A stretch of DNA of 39,703 nt from a virus: IMG/VR virus record IMGVR_UViG_3300042465_003836, positions 1 to 39,703 of that record. One strand, 5' to 3'. How positions within the stretch are numbered: the stretch's first letter is position 1; every line of letters begins with the position of its first letter. Made by a program: the position numbers and the translations under genes. Below are positions 33,101 through 39,703 of the stretch, in pieces. The notes below the pieces were generated by a model, which made no database searches, had not been told where the DNA came from, and saw nothing but the letters and a program-made list of their open reading frames with translations.

Positions 33101-35484
33101 AGCAGATTGAGCAGTCGCGTCTTGCTGTTGTTCGGGCTGAGGAGCGTCTTGTTGCGTTGCGTGAGGCTGAGGCTGCGCAGCTTGCTGGCGTTGAGGCGCG
33201 TGGCGCGTTGCGTACGGCGATTAGTAAGCGCGAGTCGGCGGCGCGTCAAGCCCAGCAAATCATTGAGAAGAATGCTCCGGTGCTTGACACGAATCAGGTA
33301 CGCGCGGCTCTTGATGCGTCGGGTAATTTGGCGAGTGTTCGTATTCGCAGGAAGAAGGATTATGGGTATTACACGCTTGAGCGTGCGCGTGGCGAGGTGC
33401 TTGATGATTTTATTGCGCGTGTTGATGCTGCGGATAAGGGCGCGCTTCTTCATCTTGTGCAACGTAGTTCGTTTGAGCGCATTGGTGAGCCTGTTGTGTT
33501 GCGGGCTGCTCGTGCGATTGAGACTGGGCCGCAGGGTCGTATTCGTAAGGGGCGTTTGAAGCCGAGTAAGGGTTCGTTGTTTGCGATGGGGGGTGAGGAT
33601 TTTGGTGAGATGTGGCGGAACCTTATGTTTGACACGAGCGAACTTCAGTCTGCTGTTGGTTGGCGTAAGAGGATGCAGCAGCTTATTGAGATGACGAGTG
33701 TGAAGGTGAGTGTGTCGCAGCAGATCCTTAGTGCTGCTGAGCGTGCTGTGCAGAAACAGATTGATGCTGATGCGAGTCTTGCTCTTCGTCGTGACGAGCT
33801 GTTGCGTATTGCTGTGAAGGAAGAGTTGGGGCGGGATTCGTTTGAGTTTAATGCTGGTGATTTTGAATTGTTGAATCCGATTGCGCCGAAGTCTAGGAAG
33901 CCTAAGCAGAGTGAGCCGCGTGGAGCTGTTGAGGATAAGGATGATGTTCGTGCGCTTCTTACTCGAATGATTGATGATCGTGCGATTGATCCGAATGCGC
34001 CTGGTGATTACTATTTGATGCCGCGAGCGTTGTATAACGGTATTCAGAAGTCGCTTAATGATGAGGCGTTCTCGTTTAGGCCGGGTACTATTGGGTTCAA
34101 GCTTGATCGGGTTATGCGTGCGTGGCGTTCGTTGACGCTTAATGTTCTTCCGCGTACGGCGTTTGCGAATTTTGCTGGTAGTGCGGTGTTGTCGCTTCAG
34201 GGTGGTGCTGGGCCGAGGTCTTGGATGTATGCGTGGCGCGCGTTGACGGGTCGTGTTGATCCTAAGACTGGTCGAGCGTATCCTGTTCCGCAAGAGTTGT
34301 TGCAGCGGTATTACGATCAGTTTACGCCGGAGATTGGGCGGTCTGGACGATTGTCTGAGCAGCCTACGCCTGTGCAGGTTGGTGCGTCTTGGGTTGCGTG
34401 GTGGATGAACTCGATGCGTCGGTTGAATGGTATGAGTGAGGACTTTGGTCGTCTTGCGGTGTGGTATTCGAAGGCGTTGCCGGAGGCGCTTCGAGTTGAG
34501 GCGCGTGGTGTTGATTCGTTTCTTAGTCGTGCGAAGCGGATGAATGATAGTGCGATGGATGTTCTTGATGCGATGGCGAGTAATGATCCTGCGTGGGTTG
34601 CGAAGAATGATGCTTGGCTTCGCCAGTCGTATGATTTTCTAGGGTATCTTCATCGTGGTGGGCCGACTGCTTCGTGGGTTCGTATTGCGATTCCGTTCTG
34701 GCAGTGGTATTTGCATATGTTGAAGTTGACGTTTGTGACGATGCCGTTGAAGTATCCTGGTCGAGCGTTGATGCTTCAGCAGCTTGGGAACATTGGTGAT
34801 GAGTATCAGCGTGCGCATGGTGTGATTGCGCCTGGGTCGGCTAGTTTGATTCCGTTGTGGACGTTTGAGGTTCCGCTTGAGGGGCAGCCTCAGTTTGTGA
34901 TTAAGACGACTGATTCGAGTCCGTGGTATCCGCAGGCTACTGCTTCTAGTCTTGGCAGTAAGGATGGGGATCTTGGTTTGTCTCGGTATGTGCGTGGTGG
35001 TGTGAACCCGCAGTTCTCTAATTTGTTTCTTCTTGTGCAGAGCGCGATGCTTGGTAATCCGCAGGAGTATTCGGATTATGATGGTTTGACTGCTGCGAAG
35101 GATGAGTATGGGAACGAGCTGAAGGGTTTTAATTGGCGGTATGTGGTAAATAAGCTTGGTCAGATGATGCCGTTGGCTCCGACTGTGATGAGTATGGCTG
35201 GGCGTTCTTCTGATTCGTTGTTGTGGGATTTGAAGGAGAAGCCGGAGGATGGGGCGCGGTTGCCGGTTGAGCGTACGGATTTGTTGTCGGTGTTTGATGA
35301 TCCGTGGGGGCCGGATGTGTTGAAGTTTTTTGGGCGTATTTTGTCTGGTATGCAGTTGAAGAATACGCCTGGTATTGGGCCGATTCAGCGTGAGATTCTT
35401 CGTCGCCAGTTTGAGTATGAGGCGCGAGAGGCGCGTCGAGAAGAGCGAAATATTGCTGAGAAGATTGCGCAGAACGCGCAGTAG
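30193..35484 (+). CDS. Giant putative internal/ejection protein
   Basis: 1763 residues, about 13% of the genome. A Lys-Pro repeat lies at about 28-39 (KPKPKPKPKPRP). Long Ala/Arg/Glu helices and coiled coil fill roughly residues 750-1080 (EEQSRLAV-type heptads such as RAEERLVALREAEAAQLAG). The C-terminal third contains aromatic, possibly membrane-interacting stretches (WVRIAIPFWQWYLHMLKLTF). No transglycosylase or polymerase motif was seen. Size and place at the end of the virion module fit a podovirus internal core protein that spans the envelope during DNA ejection. GTG start, leaderless type. Confidence 0.7.
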   Translation: MAKQKPKSSLAFRLAAGEKEAVETVRSKPKPKPKPKPRPQAKPVSFSSNLVFDPTGQFSDILSDEQKARRDLYLERTGRELADEADERVALESVGLLKPGIGSAERKKLAKGGSDEFASALDAYDAIDRSGDFVGGQINKQLGRALPTLTLGGAIATKNLIEAVENVPLPGETVFGEKDKPRTVGQEIGGIARGVVGTVGDVGRFVIQDAQPAPTTREAPKRPSGGRPTFGTGGLKQTRPAQDIVGEALGRIPVPTVRPPVIRSSSSGQLGAADFEQVRLGDVQDAAQTAVNKPNELVDASAADKTIIPNASEPVAGGVLLANDGVGPAEVQSYLDQQAAFDGISPNEDAALKARAQKEGHDVGQWDSLLAGEKIVMAYSSSNYWLVTFRNAVRAVAALGATPAGVKAIGDAAFALFRGDTEEGRKLIRGLLEPYAYAKEVAARDGLAAGLEVAFRDNPFDVAIAANATIRGAGRVGGVAARSGVFGEKAAATAEVGRRIVVPRGKVTEVREVPLTPGPFRYDPNAGPIIQQYSDWAQRSRAAQVENADEIAASVEAGRVTDAGVPYRIERAPGPDEVVIGYTTPNLTSVVSLKFKGALAKNFPKYADFLLDSQGRRYTRTLANIADGKAVEIERLITEAIGSRPTAEQLDRIAWDLSRDRELFGGEEYTPRVEADYYRSRIEREKATGKYRKDPENADSKARILRWEAAANRLDEIDKVVIKPEVTARVRAAAKQIGDENLKIIAAALGQTITVAKRKDRIRLLLVDPRFEAAARELKAEKNLGKQSPKALIKSQRRIAVLAAKISKSVSERGVGKKSRPKSRVAFAALRSDLVDELRRAERAALALGDEALANEYRAARQELTLSRVGSSERSAEVAARAARVGRLEADVADLPVAARGAYGAALEARRLEDEAEVASVAATTAAREAAARAGVSVVNKTAIDAARAQLVQARKNYEVDKDSTSLTPEQIEQSRLAVVRAEERLVALREAEAAQLAGVEARGALRTAISKRESAARQAQQIIEKNAPVLDTNQVRAALDASGNLASVRIRRKKDYGYYTLERARGEVLDDFIARVDAADKGALLHLVQRSSFERIGEPVVLRAARAIETGPQGRIRKGRLKPSKGSLFAMGGEDFGEMWRNLMFDTSELQSAVGWRKRMQQLIEMTSVKVSVSQQILSAAERAVQKQIDADASLALRRDELLRIAVKEELGRDSFEFNAGDFELLNPIAPKSRKPKQSEPRGAVEDKDDVRALLTRMIDDRAIDPNAPGDYYLMPRALYNGIQKSLNDEAFSFRPGTIGFKLDRVMRAWRSLTLNVLPRTAFANFAGSAVLSLQGGAGPRSWMYAWRALTGRVDPKTGRAYPVPQELLQRYYDQFTPEIGRSGRLSEQPTPVQVGASWVAWWMNSMRRLNGMSEDFGRLAVWYSKALPEALRVEARGVDSFLSRAKRMNDSAMDVLDAMASNDPAWVAKNDAWLRQSYDFLGYLHRGGPTASWVRIAIPFWQWYLHMLKLTFVTMPLKYPGRALMLQQLGNIGDEYQRAHGVIAPGSASLIPLWTFEVPLEGQPQFVIKTTDSSPWYPQATASSLGSKDGDLGLSRYVRGGVNPQFSNLFLLVQSAMLGNPQEYSDYDGLTAAKDEYGNELKGFNWRYVVNKLGQMMPLAPTVMSMAGRSSDSLLWDLKEKPEDGARLPVERTDLLSVFDDPWGPDVLKFFGRILSGMQLKNTPGIGPIQREILRRQFEYEAREARREERNIAEKIAQNAQ

Positions 35485-35504
35485 TTTTGCAACCTATTAG
35501 GTAG

Positions 35505-35524
35505 ATTCCTCTGATCGGAGGGGT
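35505..35524 (+). terminator. Weak terminator after giant gene
   Basis: ATTCCTC pairs with GAGGGGT (two G-U pairs) around a 6-base loop, followed by TT. It may end part of the late transcripts. Confidence 0.4.
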
Positions 35525-35564
35525 TTAGGCGGGATGCTTGATGCTAGTTGTTACACTGCAAGAA

Positions 35565-35623
35565 CATTCAGCAGACCTCTTAGGCTTGAGCCGTTTTAGG
35601 TCTAGCCCCCCCCTACCCCCCCC
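35565..35623 (+). repeat. CATTCAGCA/double-C8 element, copy 2
   Basis: CATTCAGCAGACCT (35565-35578), 27 bases, then C8-TA-C8 (35606-35623), directly before the lysin ATG. Matches 10453-10513 in both motifs and spacing (41 versus 42 bases from CATT to first C tract). The 35485-35630 gap contains only this element and the weak hairpin. Confidence 0.8.
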
Positions 35624-35630
35624 ACTGTAG

Positions 35631-36242
35631 ATGCAGATCCCGAGATTGTCAATCCAAGAAGACGAGGCGCTTCGTAGCAACCTGAAGATCCTTCAGAAGC
35701 AGACTCGTTTTAAGGTGCCGAACATTGATGTTCCGGTAGAGATTGATCTTCCCGAGGTGAACGCTCCGACTGGTGCGGTTGGTGATCTAGCTGCGATGCA
35801 GAATCAGACTGGTGGGGCAAACATTCCGATCCCGCCTACGTCAAAGATTGGGCAAGCCGTCGTTCGAGCTGCGCTTCAGATGCGTGGCATTCCATACTCG
35901 TGGGGTGGTGGTGGGCCGGGCGGCCCGAGTAAGGGTATTGCGCAGGGTGCGAACACTGTTGGTTTTGATTGTTCTGGCTTGGTGCAGTACGCCTTCGCTA
36001 AGTATGGAGTGAATGTGCCGCGCGTCACGTACGATCAGTTTAGGGCTGGCAAGCCTGTCCCAACAAAAGCGATGCGCCCAGGAGACTTGGTGTTCTTCCG
36101 TCCAGGTGCGAACGGGCCGGGACATGTTGGCATCTTCATTGGGAATGGCAAGTTCTTGCAGGCGCCACAGACAGGTGATGTGGTGAAGGTGAGTGACTTG
36201 TCGAGTCGTAGTGATCTTGTTGGTGTAAGAAGGTTCGGATGA
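35631..36242 (+). CDS. NlpC/P60 peptidoglycan hydrolase
   Basis: 203 residues. Residues 1-70 form an uncharacterised arm (LSIQEDEALRSNLKILQKQT); residues 72-203 are an NlpC/P60 domain with catalytic C114 (FDCSGLVQYAF), H165 (GHVGIFIG) and a Gln (Q177) at the third polar site. It cleaves peptide cross-links in cell-wall peptidoglycan. Whether it is virion-bound (the N-terminal arm and position just after the ejection proteins favour this) or an endolysin is unresolved. There is no Shine-Dalgarno; the ATG is 7 bases after a C8 tract. Confidence 0.85.
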   Translation: MQIPRLSIQEDEALRSNLKILQKQTRFKVPNIDVPVEIDLPEVNAPTGAVGDLAAMQNQTGGANIPIPPTSKIGQAVVRAALQMRGIPYSWGGGGPGGPSKGIAQGANTVGFDCSGLVQYAFAKYGVNVPRVTYDQFRAGKPVPTKAMRPGDLVFFRPGANGPGHVGIFIGNGKFLQAPQTGDVVKVSDLSSRSDLVGVRRFG

Positions 36243-36475
36243 GTGACGACAACGTACAAGTTATCCTTCTTCGCCTTCAGCACATGCAGGACATGCTTGA
36301 TCAGATTCATGCTGAGGTGAAGCGCACGAATGGGCGCGTCACTAGTCTTGAGATGGAGAACGCTAAGTATGATGGTGAGCAGCGTGCGAAGCGTATGCAG
36401 GGCGTGGTACTCACAACTGTCGTTAGCGGCGCGCTTCTGGCTACGGTGGTTTGGTTCGTGCAAGCTGCGATCTAG
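36239..36475 (+). CDS. XhlA-like membrane protein (lysis)
   Basis: 78 residues; ATG overlaps the previous stop as ATGA. An N-terminal coiled coil (LLRLQHMQDMLDQIHAEVKR) is followed by one C-terminal transmembrane helix (VVLTTVVSGALLATVVWFV). This is the layout of hemolysin XhlA-type lysis accessory proteins. Confidence 0.7.
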   Translation: MSDDNVQVILLRLQHMQDMLDQIHAEVKRTNGRVTSLEMENAKYDGEQRAKRMQGVVLTTVVSGALLATVVWFVQAAI

Positions 36476-36499
36476 GTAGGAGTTCTTGCACGCGCGTGG

Positions 36500-36505
36500 T
36501 ATCCT
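36500..36505 (+). promoter_or_regulatory. Possible -10 before second lysin
   Basis: TGG-TATCCT resembles an extended -10 in the 56-base gap after the XhlA-like gene. No matching -35 at the right distance (TTGCAC at 36486 is too close). Weak. Confidence 0.25.
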
Positions 36506-36531
36506 TGTCGCGTAAGCAACTAGGAGGCACC

Positions 36532-37269
36532 ATGCGTACCCTTACCCTCACTACGCCGCAGACGCGCGGCCCAGCAGTTGATCGCGCTCAGCGCATCCTT
36601 ACCAATCGTGGCTACTTCGTTGGCAAGATTGATGGGATCTTTGGTGAGATCACTGGTCGAGCTTGCATGGATGCGAAGTACGCGCTCGGGTATGCGACGA
36701 AGAACATCAAGCCGTCGTATGGGAATGATCTTGAAGCGTTCCTGACTGGTCGCAAGCCAACCCCGGCGATGCGCATCCGGGCGAATCAGCGGAAGAAGAA
36801 GACGAGCCTTGGCGAAGCAGCTCTCAAGATTGGGCGCGAGTACGTTGGCGTGAAAGAGAACCCGCCTGGTTCAAACAAGGTCATGTTCTCTGAGTGGTAT
36901 GGCATTGTTGGCGCGTGGTGCGCAATGTTCGTTACGTTCTGCATGGTCAAGGCTGGCAGTAAGACATTCGCTAAGGGCAGCAGGTACGCATACTGCCCGT
37001 TCCTTCTTGAGGATGCTCGTCAGGGACGAGGCATGACAATCATTCCAAAGGGCGATGAAGAGGCTGGTGATCTTGTTCTCTACTCGTGGAAGCGCGACGG
37101 CTTCCCTGTGCATATTGGAATCGTTGCGACCCCTTCGCATGGTGGCATTTCGATTATTGCGCTTGAGGCGAACACGGCTGGGAATGGTGACCAGAGCGAT
37201 GGTGGCGAAGTGATGATGCGACAGCGCCACATTGATGATGTAGTCGCATTCGTCCGAGTCGTCAAGTAA
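36532..37269 (+). CDS. Lysin: peptidoglycan-binding + CHAP
   Basis: 245 residues from ATG 36532 with TAGGAGG upstream. Residues 10-75 are a PG_binding_1-like domain (PAVDRAQRILTNRGYFVGKI, DGIFGEIT). Residues 95-245 are a CHAP-type amidase/peptidase with catalytic C130 (GAWCAMFVTF), H194 (FPVHIGIV) and an acidic/Asn partner in ALEANT. It is the likely endolysin that breaks the wall at the end of infection. Confidence 0.85.
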   Translation: MRTLTLTTPQTRGPAVDRAQRILTNRGYFVGKIDGIFGEITGRACMDAKYALGYATKNIKPSYGNDLEAFLTGRKPTPAMRIRANQRKKKTSLGEAALKIGREYVGVKENPPGSNKVMFSEWYGIVGAWCAMFVTFCMVKAGSKTFAKGSRYAYCPFLLEDARQGRGMTIIPKGDEEAGDLVLYSWKRDGFPVHIGIVATPSHGGISIIALEANTAGNGDQSDGGEVMMRQRHIDDVVAFVRVVK

Positions 37270-37297
37270 CTTCCACCGAACTCTACGAGGAGGCATC

Positions 37298-38191
37298 ATG
37301 CGCGTTGCCCGAATCACAGAAACATTCAACGGCGGAGATACATTCCGTATCTGGCCGATCAGCGACACTCATCTCGGAGCTGCCGACGTAGACGAAGAGA
37401 CTCTACGCGAACACGTAGAGATGATCCGTCAAGACAAGAACGCTCGCGTCATCTTCCTTGGCGACGTAGGCGACCTGATTGACTGGCGCGACAAACGATT
37501 CCAAGCAGGCATGTGGCCAGAGCGATACATGGATGCGATGCACTCCGAGGGCGGCATCCCGTCCGAGACCGTCGCTCACGCACTAGAAATCTTCTCACCT
37601 ATCCGCAAGCAGATCTGGTGCTGGCTCTCTGGTAATCACGAATACACGATCCGCAGTCGCTTCGACCGAGAGATCGGCAGCGAGATCGCCGCCCAGCTCG
37701 GAGTCGAGTACCTCGGGTATGGTGGCTTCTTGCGTGTGCAGTGGAAGAGCGCCACGAGCAAGGCGCATGGTGGCGAACACATCACAGTCTTCGACCTTCA
37801 TCATGGTTGGCAGGGCGGAAGGACGGCTGGTGCAAAGATCAACACTCTTGAGAAGCATCTTGGCGAGTCTGACGCTGACGTTGTGCTGCGAGGACACTCG
37901 CACGATAGGGTTGCGCACATATTCCCTAGCCTTCGCATCATGCCTACGCAGATCCGAGACTGGGAACGAGTCGTAGCGCACTGCGGCACGTACAAACTAG
38001 GGCGCGTGGATACGAAGCGTGGCGAGGAGAACCATGACACGTGGGAAGCTCGCAAGGGTTTCCGTCGTAAGACGCAGCATGTGACGGGGCCGCCGCTGAT
38101 TGAGATGACGCTGCATCGCAGTGAGCGGTCGTCGGAGAGGACGGGCAACCTGTCCGCTAAGGCGGGTGTGCAGTATCGTGTTGTCCTATGA
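37298..38191 (+). CDS. Calcineurin-like metallophosphoesterase
   Basis: 297 residues with all five metal motifs: DTHLG (D23, H25), GDVGDL (D56), GNHE (N113, H114), HHG (H168) and GHSHD (H200, H202). Such enzymes hydrolyse phosphoesters, often in DNA, RNA or nucleotides; SbcD/Mre11-like DNA processing is possible but no capping domain is seen. GAGGAGG precedes the ATG. C-ending codons differ from the virion genes. Confidence 0.88.
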   Translation: MRVARITETFNGGDTFRIWPISDTHLGAADVDEETLREHVEMIRQDKNARVIFLGDVGDLIDWRDKRFQAGMWPERYMDAMHSEGGIPSETVAHALEIFSPIRKQIWCWLSGNHEYTIRSRFDREIGSEIAAQLGVEYLGYGGFLRVQWKSATSKAHGGEHITVFDLHHGWQGGRTAGAKINTLEKHLGESDADVVLRGHSHDRVAHIFPSLRIMPTQIRDWERVVAHCGTYKLGRVDTKRGEENHDTWEARKGFRRKTQHVTGPPLIEMTLHRSERSSERTGNLSAKAGVQYRVVL

Positions 38192-38206
38192 GGAAGGAGG
38201 TGACTG

Positions 38207-38386
38207 ATGAATCTGAATCCGAAGACCGCTGCGGCGGGAATTGCGGGGGCTGTGACCCTGGTGATTGTGTTTGTGCTGGGGCAGCTTGGCGTGGAGATCC
38301 CCGCCGACGTTGCGAGTGCGATCACGGTAATCATCGCGTTTGCTGCTGCGTATCTGAAGGGCGCTCGTGACTGGTCAGCACGTTGA
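38207..38386 (+). CDS. Small holin-like membrane protein, 59 aa
   Basis: ATG 38207 follows a near-perfect AAGGAGGTGA (38194-38203). The protein has an N-terminal hydrophobic helix (AAAGIAGAVTLVIVFVLG), a short loop and a second one (VASAITVIIAFAAAYL) with a basic end (KGARDWSAR). This two-helix layout matches small actinophage-type holins. It would permeabilise the membrane for the CHAP lysin. Confidence 0.72.
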   Translation: MNLNPKTAAAGIAGAVTLVIVFVLGQLGVEIPADVASAITVIIAFAAAYLKGARDWSAR

Positions 38387-38549
38387 TCCACTAGCGAGCA
38401 TGGCTCGCGACGTTCGATGGGCGTTGGATGCGCTTCGCGCTGGAGAGACTGACACTGCGGAGCGCATCCTAGCTCGCTCGTTCGAAACGTATGTTCTCAT
38501 TCGCGAGGGCGAACCAGAACGACTTGCAAACCGCGCGCGTCGCGTGTAG
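38367..38549 (+). CDS. Hypothetical protein, 60 aa
   Basis: GTG 38367 overlaps the holin end by 20 bases; ATG 38400 is an alternative start giving 49 residues. Helical, Arg/Glu-rich (RWALDALRAGETDTAERILA). The RecT promoter lies inside its 3' end. Confidence 0.5.
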   Translation: MTGQHVDPLASMARDVRWALDALRAGETDTAERILARSFETYVLIREGEPERLANRARRV

Positions 38550-38552
38550 AGT
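38524..38552 (+). promoter_or_regulatory. Promoter of the recombination operon
   Basis: TTGCAA (38524-38529), 17 bases, TAGAGT (38547-38552). Shares TTGCAAACCGCGC with the 9221 promoter. GGAGG (38572-38576) follows for ATG 38582. Confidence 0.65.
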
Positions 38553-38581
38553 ACGTCTAATCAATCGGCTTGGAGGCCATG

Positions 38582-39484
38582 ATGAGTAAGGAACTAGTTG
38601 TCCATGACAGTATTGATGAGGACATTCGTCTTGCGAATGCGCTCGCACAGTCCGGGTTTTACAAGGATATTCGTGATGCGGCTGCTGGGGTCGTCAAGCT
38701 GCGAATCGCTCGTGAACTCGGTCTGGGACTACGGGGAATCAGCGATGTTCACATCGTGGAGGGAAAGCCTACCCTCTCGTATCAGGCAATCCTCGGAATG
38801 GTGCGAGCCTACACTGGCCCTCACAACACTGACCGATACTCGTTCAAGTATCTTCGTCGGGACGAGGACTGCGTAGAGATCGAGTGGACGATCAATGGCG
38901 AAGTGATCGGCACGAGCAAGTGCGACACTGAGGATGCGAAGCGCATGGGACTCGCTGGTCGAGGAACGTGGCAGAAGTATCCGCGCCAGATGCGCACCGC
39001 CAGGGCGGTCACTGAGGGCGTAAATGCTTTCATGCCTGAGGTGATTGGTGGTAGCATCTACACGCCAGACGAGTTGGGCGACGAGTCTGGCATCAATGGC
39101 AGGGAGGGCGGCTCTACCCCCTCACTGGTGGCCTCCTCAGATGCCGCCCTCCCTCCCTCCCCAACTCTTACGCTGAAGGCTGCTGAGCCTGAGGACGAGG
39201 CGGCGGAGGCGATGATCGTTGAGGCGATCACGACAATGGACGCTGCTGAGGAAACACTTGACGGCGAGGTCATTGATCCTACGCCCGAGTGGATTGAGGC
39301 TGCTAAGAAGTTCTTTGCATCGCTCAGCAAGGATGAGAAGGTTGAGGCTGGCAAGCTGCTGAAGATCCACGGTTACTTGCCTGATGGGAAGCTGACGCAA
39401 GAGCAGGTGTATGATGCGCTTGCGGACACGCTTGGTGTTCGTTGTCTTGAGCTAGATATTGTGATGAAGGAGTTGGAAGCATGA
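38582..39484 (+). CDS. RecT-like single-strand annealing protein
   Basis: 300 residues from ATG 38582 (GGAGG 5 bases upstream; ATG 38579 is too close). Residues about 10-165 carry the conserved pattern of a widespread phage RecT-like family: LRIARELGLGLRGISDVHIV, EGKPTLSYQAILGMVRAY, TSKCDTEDAKRMGLAG, WQKYPRQMRTARAVTEGVNA and GGSIYTPDELGDE. An acidic linker follows and a C-terminal helical domain ends it. It should anneal complementary strands; the next gene encodes the matching exonuclease (ATGA overlap). Confidence 0.82.
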   Translation: MSKELVVHDSIDEDIRLANALAQSGFYKDIRDAAAGVVKLRIARELGLGLRGISDVHIVEGKPTLSYQAILGMVRAYTGPHNTDRYSFKYLRRDEDCVEIEWTINGEVIGTSKCDTEDAKRMGLAGRGTWQKYPRQMRTARAVTEGVNAFMPEVIGGSIYTPDELGDESGINGREGGSTPSLVASSDAALPPSPTLTLKAAEPEDEAAEAMIVEAITTMDAAEETLDGEVIDPTPEWIEAAKKFFASLSKDEKVEAGKLLKIHGYLPDGKLTQEQVYDALADTLGVRCLELDIVMKELEA

Positions 39485-39703
39485 CCAGTATTCCTGGTGG
39501 CGAAGTATCCGCATCGAAGTTCAGCACCGCCTTTGGTCGGGCTGGGTGCGGCATGAAGTTCTACTACCGCTACGTCGAGGGCATCAAGGGCGCAGTCAGC
39601 GCGAGCCTGTTGGCTGGCATCGCGTTTGATGAGGCGACTCGTCAGCTCCATGACAATCGCATTGCTGGCAGCATCGTCGCTGATCCGACGGAAGTGTTCG
39701 TCA
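39481..39703 (+). CDS. Cas4/RecB-like exonuclease, N-terminal part
   Basis: True start of the exonuclease that continues at window base 1. ATG 39481 overlaps the RecT-like stop. SASKFSTAFGRAGCGMKFYY contains C23, the first cysteine of the four-cysteine clasp. Bases 39564-39703 repeat bases 1-140 with eight third-codon-position differences and an unchanged protein. Confidence 0.85.
   Translation, partial: MTSIPGGEVSASKFSTAFGRAGCGMKFYYRYVEGIKGAVSASLLAGIAFDEATRQLHDNRIAGSIVADPTEVFV
39564..39703 (+). repeat. Terminal near-repeat, right copy
   Basis: Right copy of the 140-base overlap; differs from the left copy only at positions equivalent to bases 64, 79, 82, 88, 97, 112, 115 and 136, all silent. 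Confidence 0.95.

Noticed and set aside
31348-34293. 981-residue open frame on the minus strand
   Set aside because: Lies wholly inside the giant virion gene; an artefact of its G/T-ending codons, with no ribosome-binding site and Arg/Thr/Asn-biased sequence.
35534-35599. 21-residue frame in the gap after the giant gene
   Set aside because: Overlaps the duplicated non-coding element and has no membrane or motif signal.
38188-38370. 60-residue frame starting at the metallophosphoesterase stop
   Set aside because: The strong Shine-Dalgarno serves ATG 38207 in another frame, whose product is a convincing two-helix membrane protein.
1-39703. CRISPR array, insertion sequence, integrase/att site
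   Set aside because: No regularly spaced repeats, no transposase or integrase motifs and no att-like tRNA fragment were seen.

Overview
The window reads as one complete, circularly permuted genome of a tailed bacteriophage. Bases 1-140 recur at 39564-39703, so the unit length is about 39,563 bp, and the gene cut at base 1 begins at 39481. Every gene I can support lies on the + strand. No integrase, repressor, tape-measure gene or tail sheath is visible. The head genes, two tail-tube-like proteins and a very large ejection-type protein suggest a short-tailed (podovirus-like) virion. An actinobacterial host is possible: many late genes carry a TANNNT hexamer exactly 6-7 nt before the start codon (the leaderless pattern common in Actinobacteria), and one secreted protein resembles Rpf muralytic proteins. 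This host call is an inference with modest confidence.

Region 1 (38.5 kb through the junction to about 6.0 kb) is the DNA-metabolism operon. It encodes a RecT-like annealing protein, a Cas4/RecB-type PD-(D/E)XK exonuclease, SSB, a secreted Rpf-like protein, a Gfo/Idh/MocA oxidoreductase, a cytosine-C5 DNA methyltransferase, a RuvC-like resolvase and several small zinc-ribbon proteins, nearly all coupled through ATGA/GTGA overlaps. There is no phage DNA polymerase, primase, helicase or RNA polymerase, so replication probably relies on host machinery plus recombination.

Region 2 (6.0-10.2 kb) holds three short operons of unknown small proteins. Each starts from a recognisable promoter, and the second and third share a -35 (TTGCAA) and leader (TCCAACTATCGGAGGT). 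Each ends in a strong hairpin terminator.

Region 3 (10.15-10.68 kb) is a non-coding or nearly non-coding hinge with hairpins, palindromes and a double C8 tract. Strand composition changes here from C-rich to G/T-rich.

Region 4 (10.68-35.5 kb) is the virion module: terminase small and large subunits, a set of small proteins and fibre-like genes, portal, scaffold, DUF5309-type capsid protein, a two-domain glycosyltransferase, head-tail connector, nozzle-like protein, tail-collar fibre with a small companion, and putative internal/ejection proteins ending in a 1763-residue giant. A second copy of the CATTCAGCA/double-C8 element lies just after this module.

Region 5 (35.6-38.5 kb) is the lysis module: an NlpC/P60 hydrolase, an XhlA-like membrane protein, a second lysin with a peptidoglycan-binding and a CHAP domain, a metallophosphoesterase and a holin-like protein. 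It leads back into the RecT promoter.
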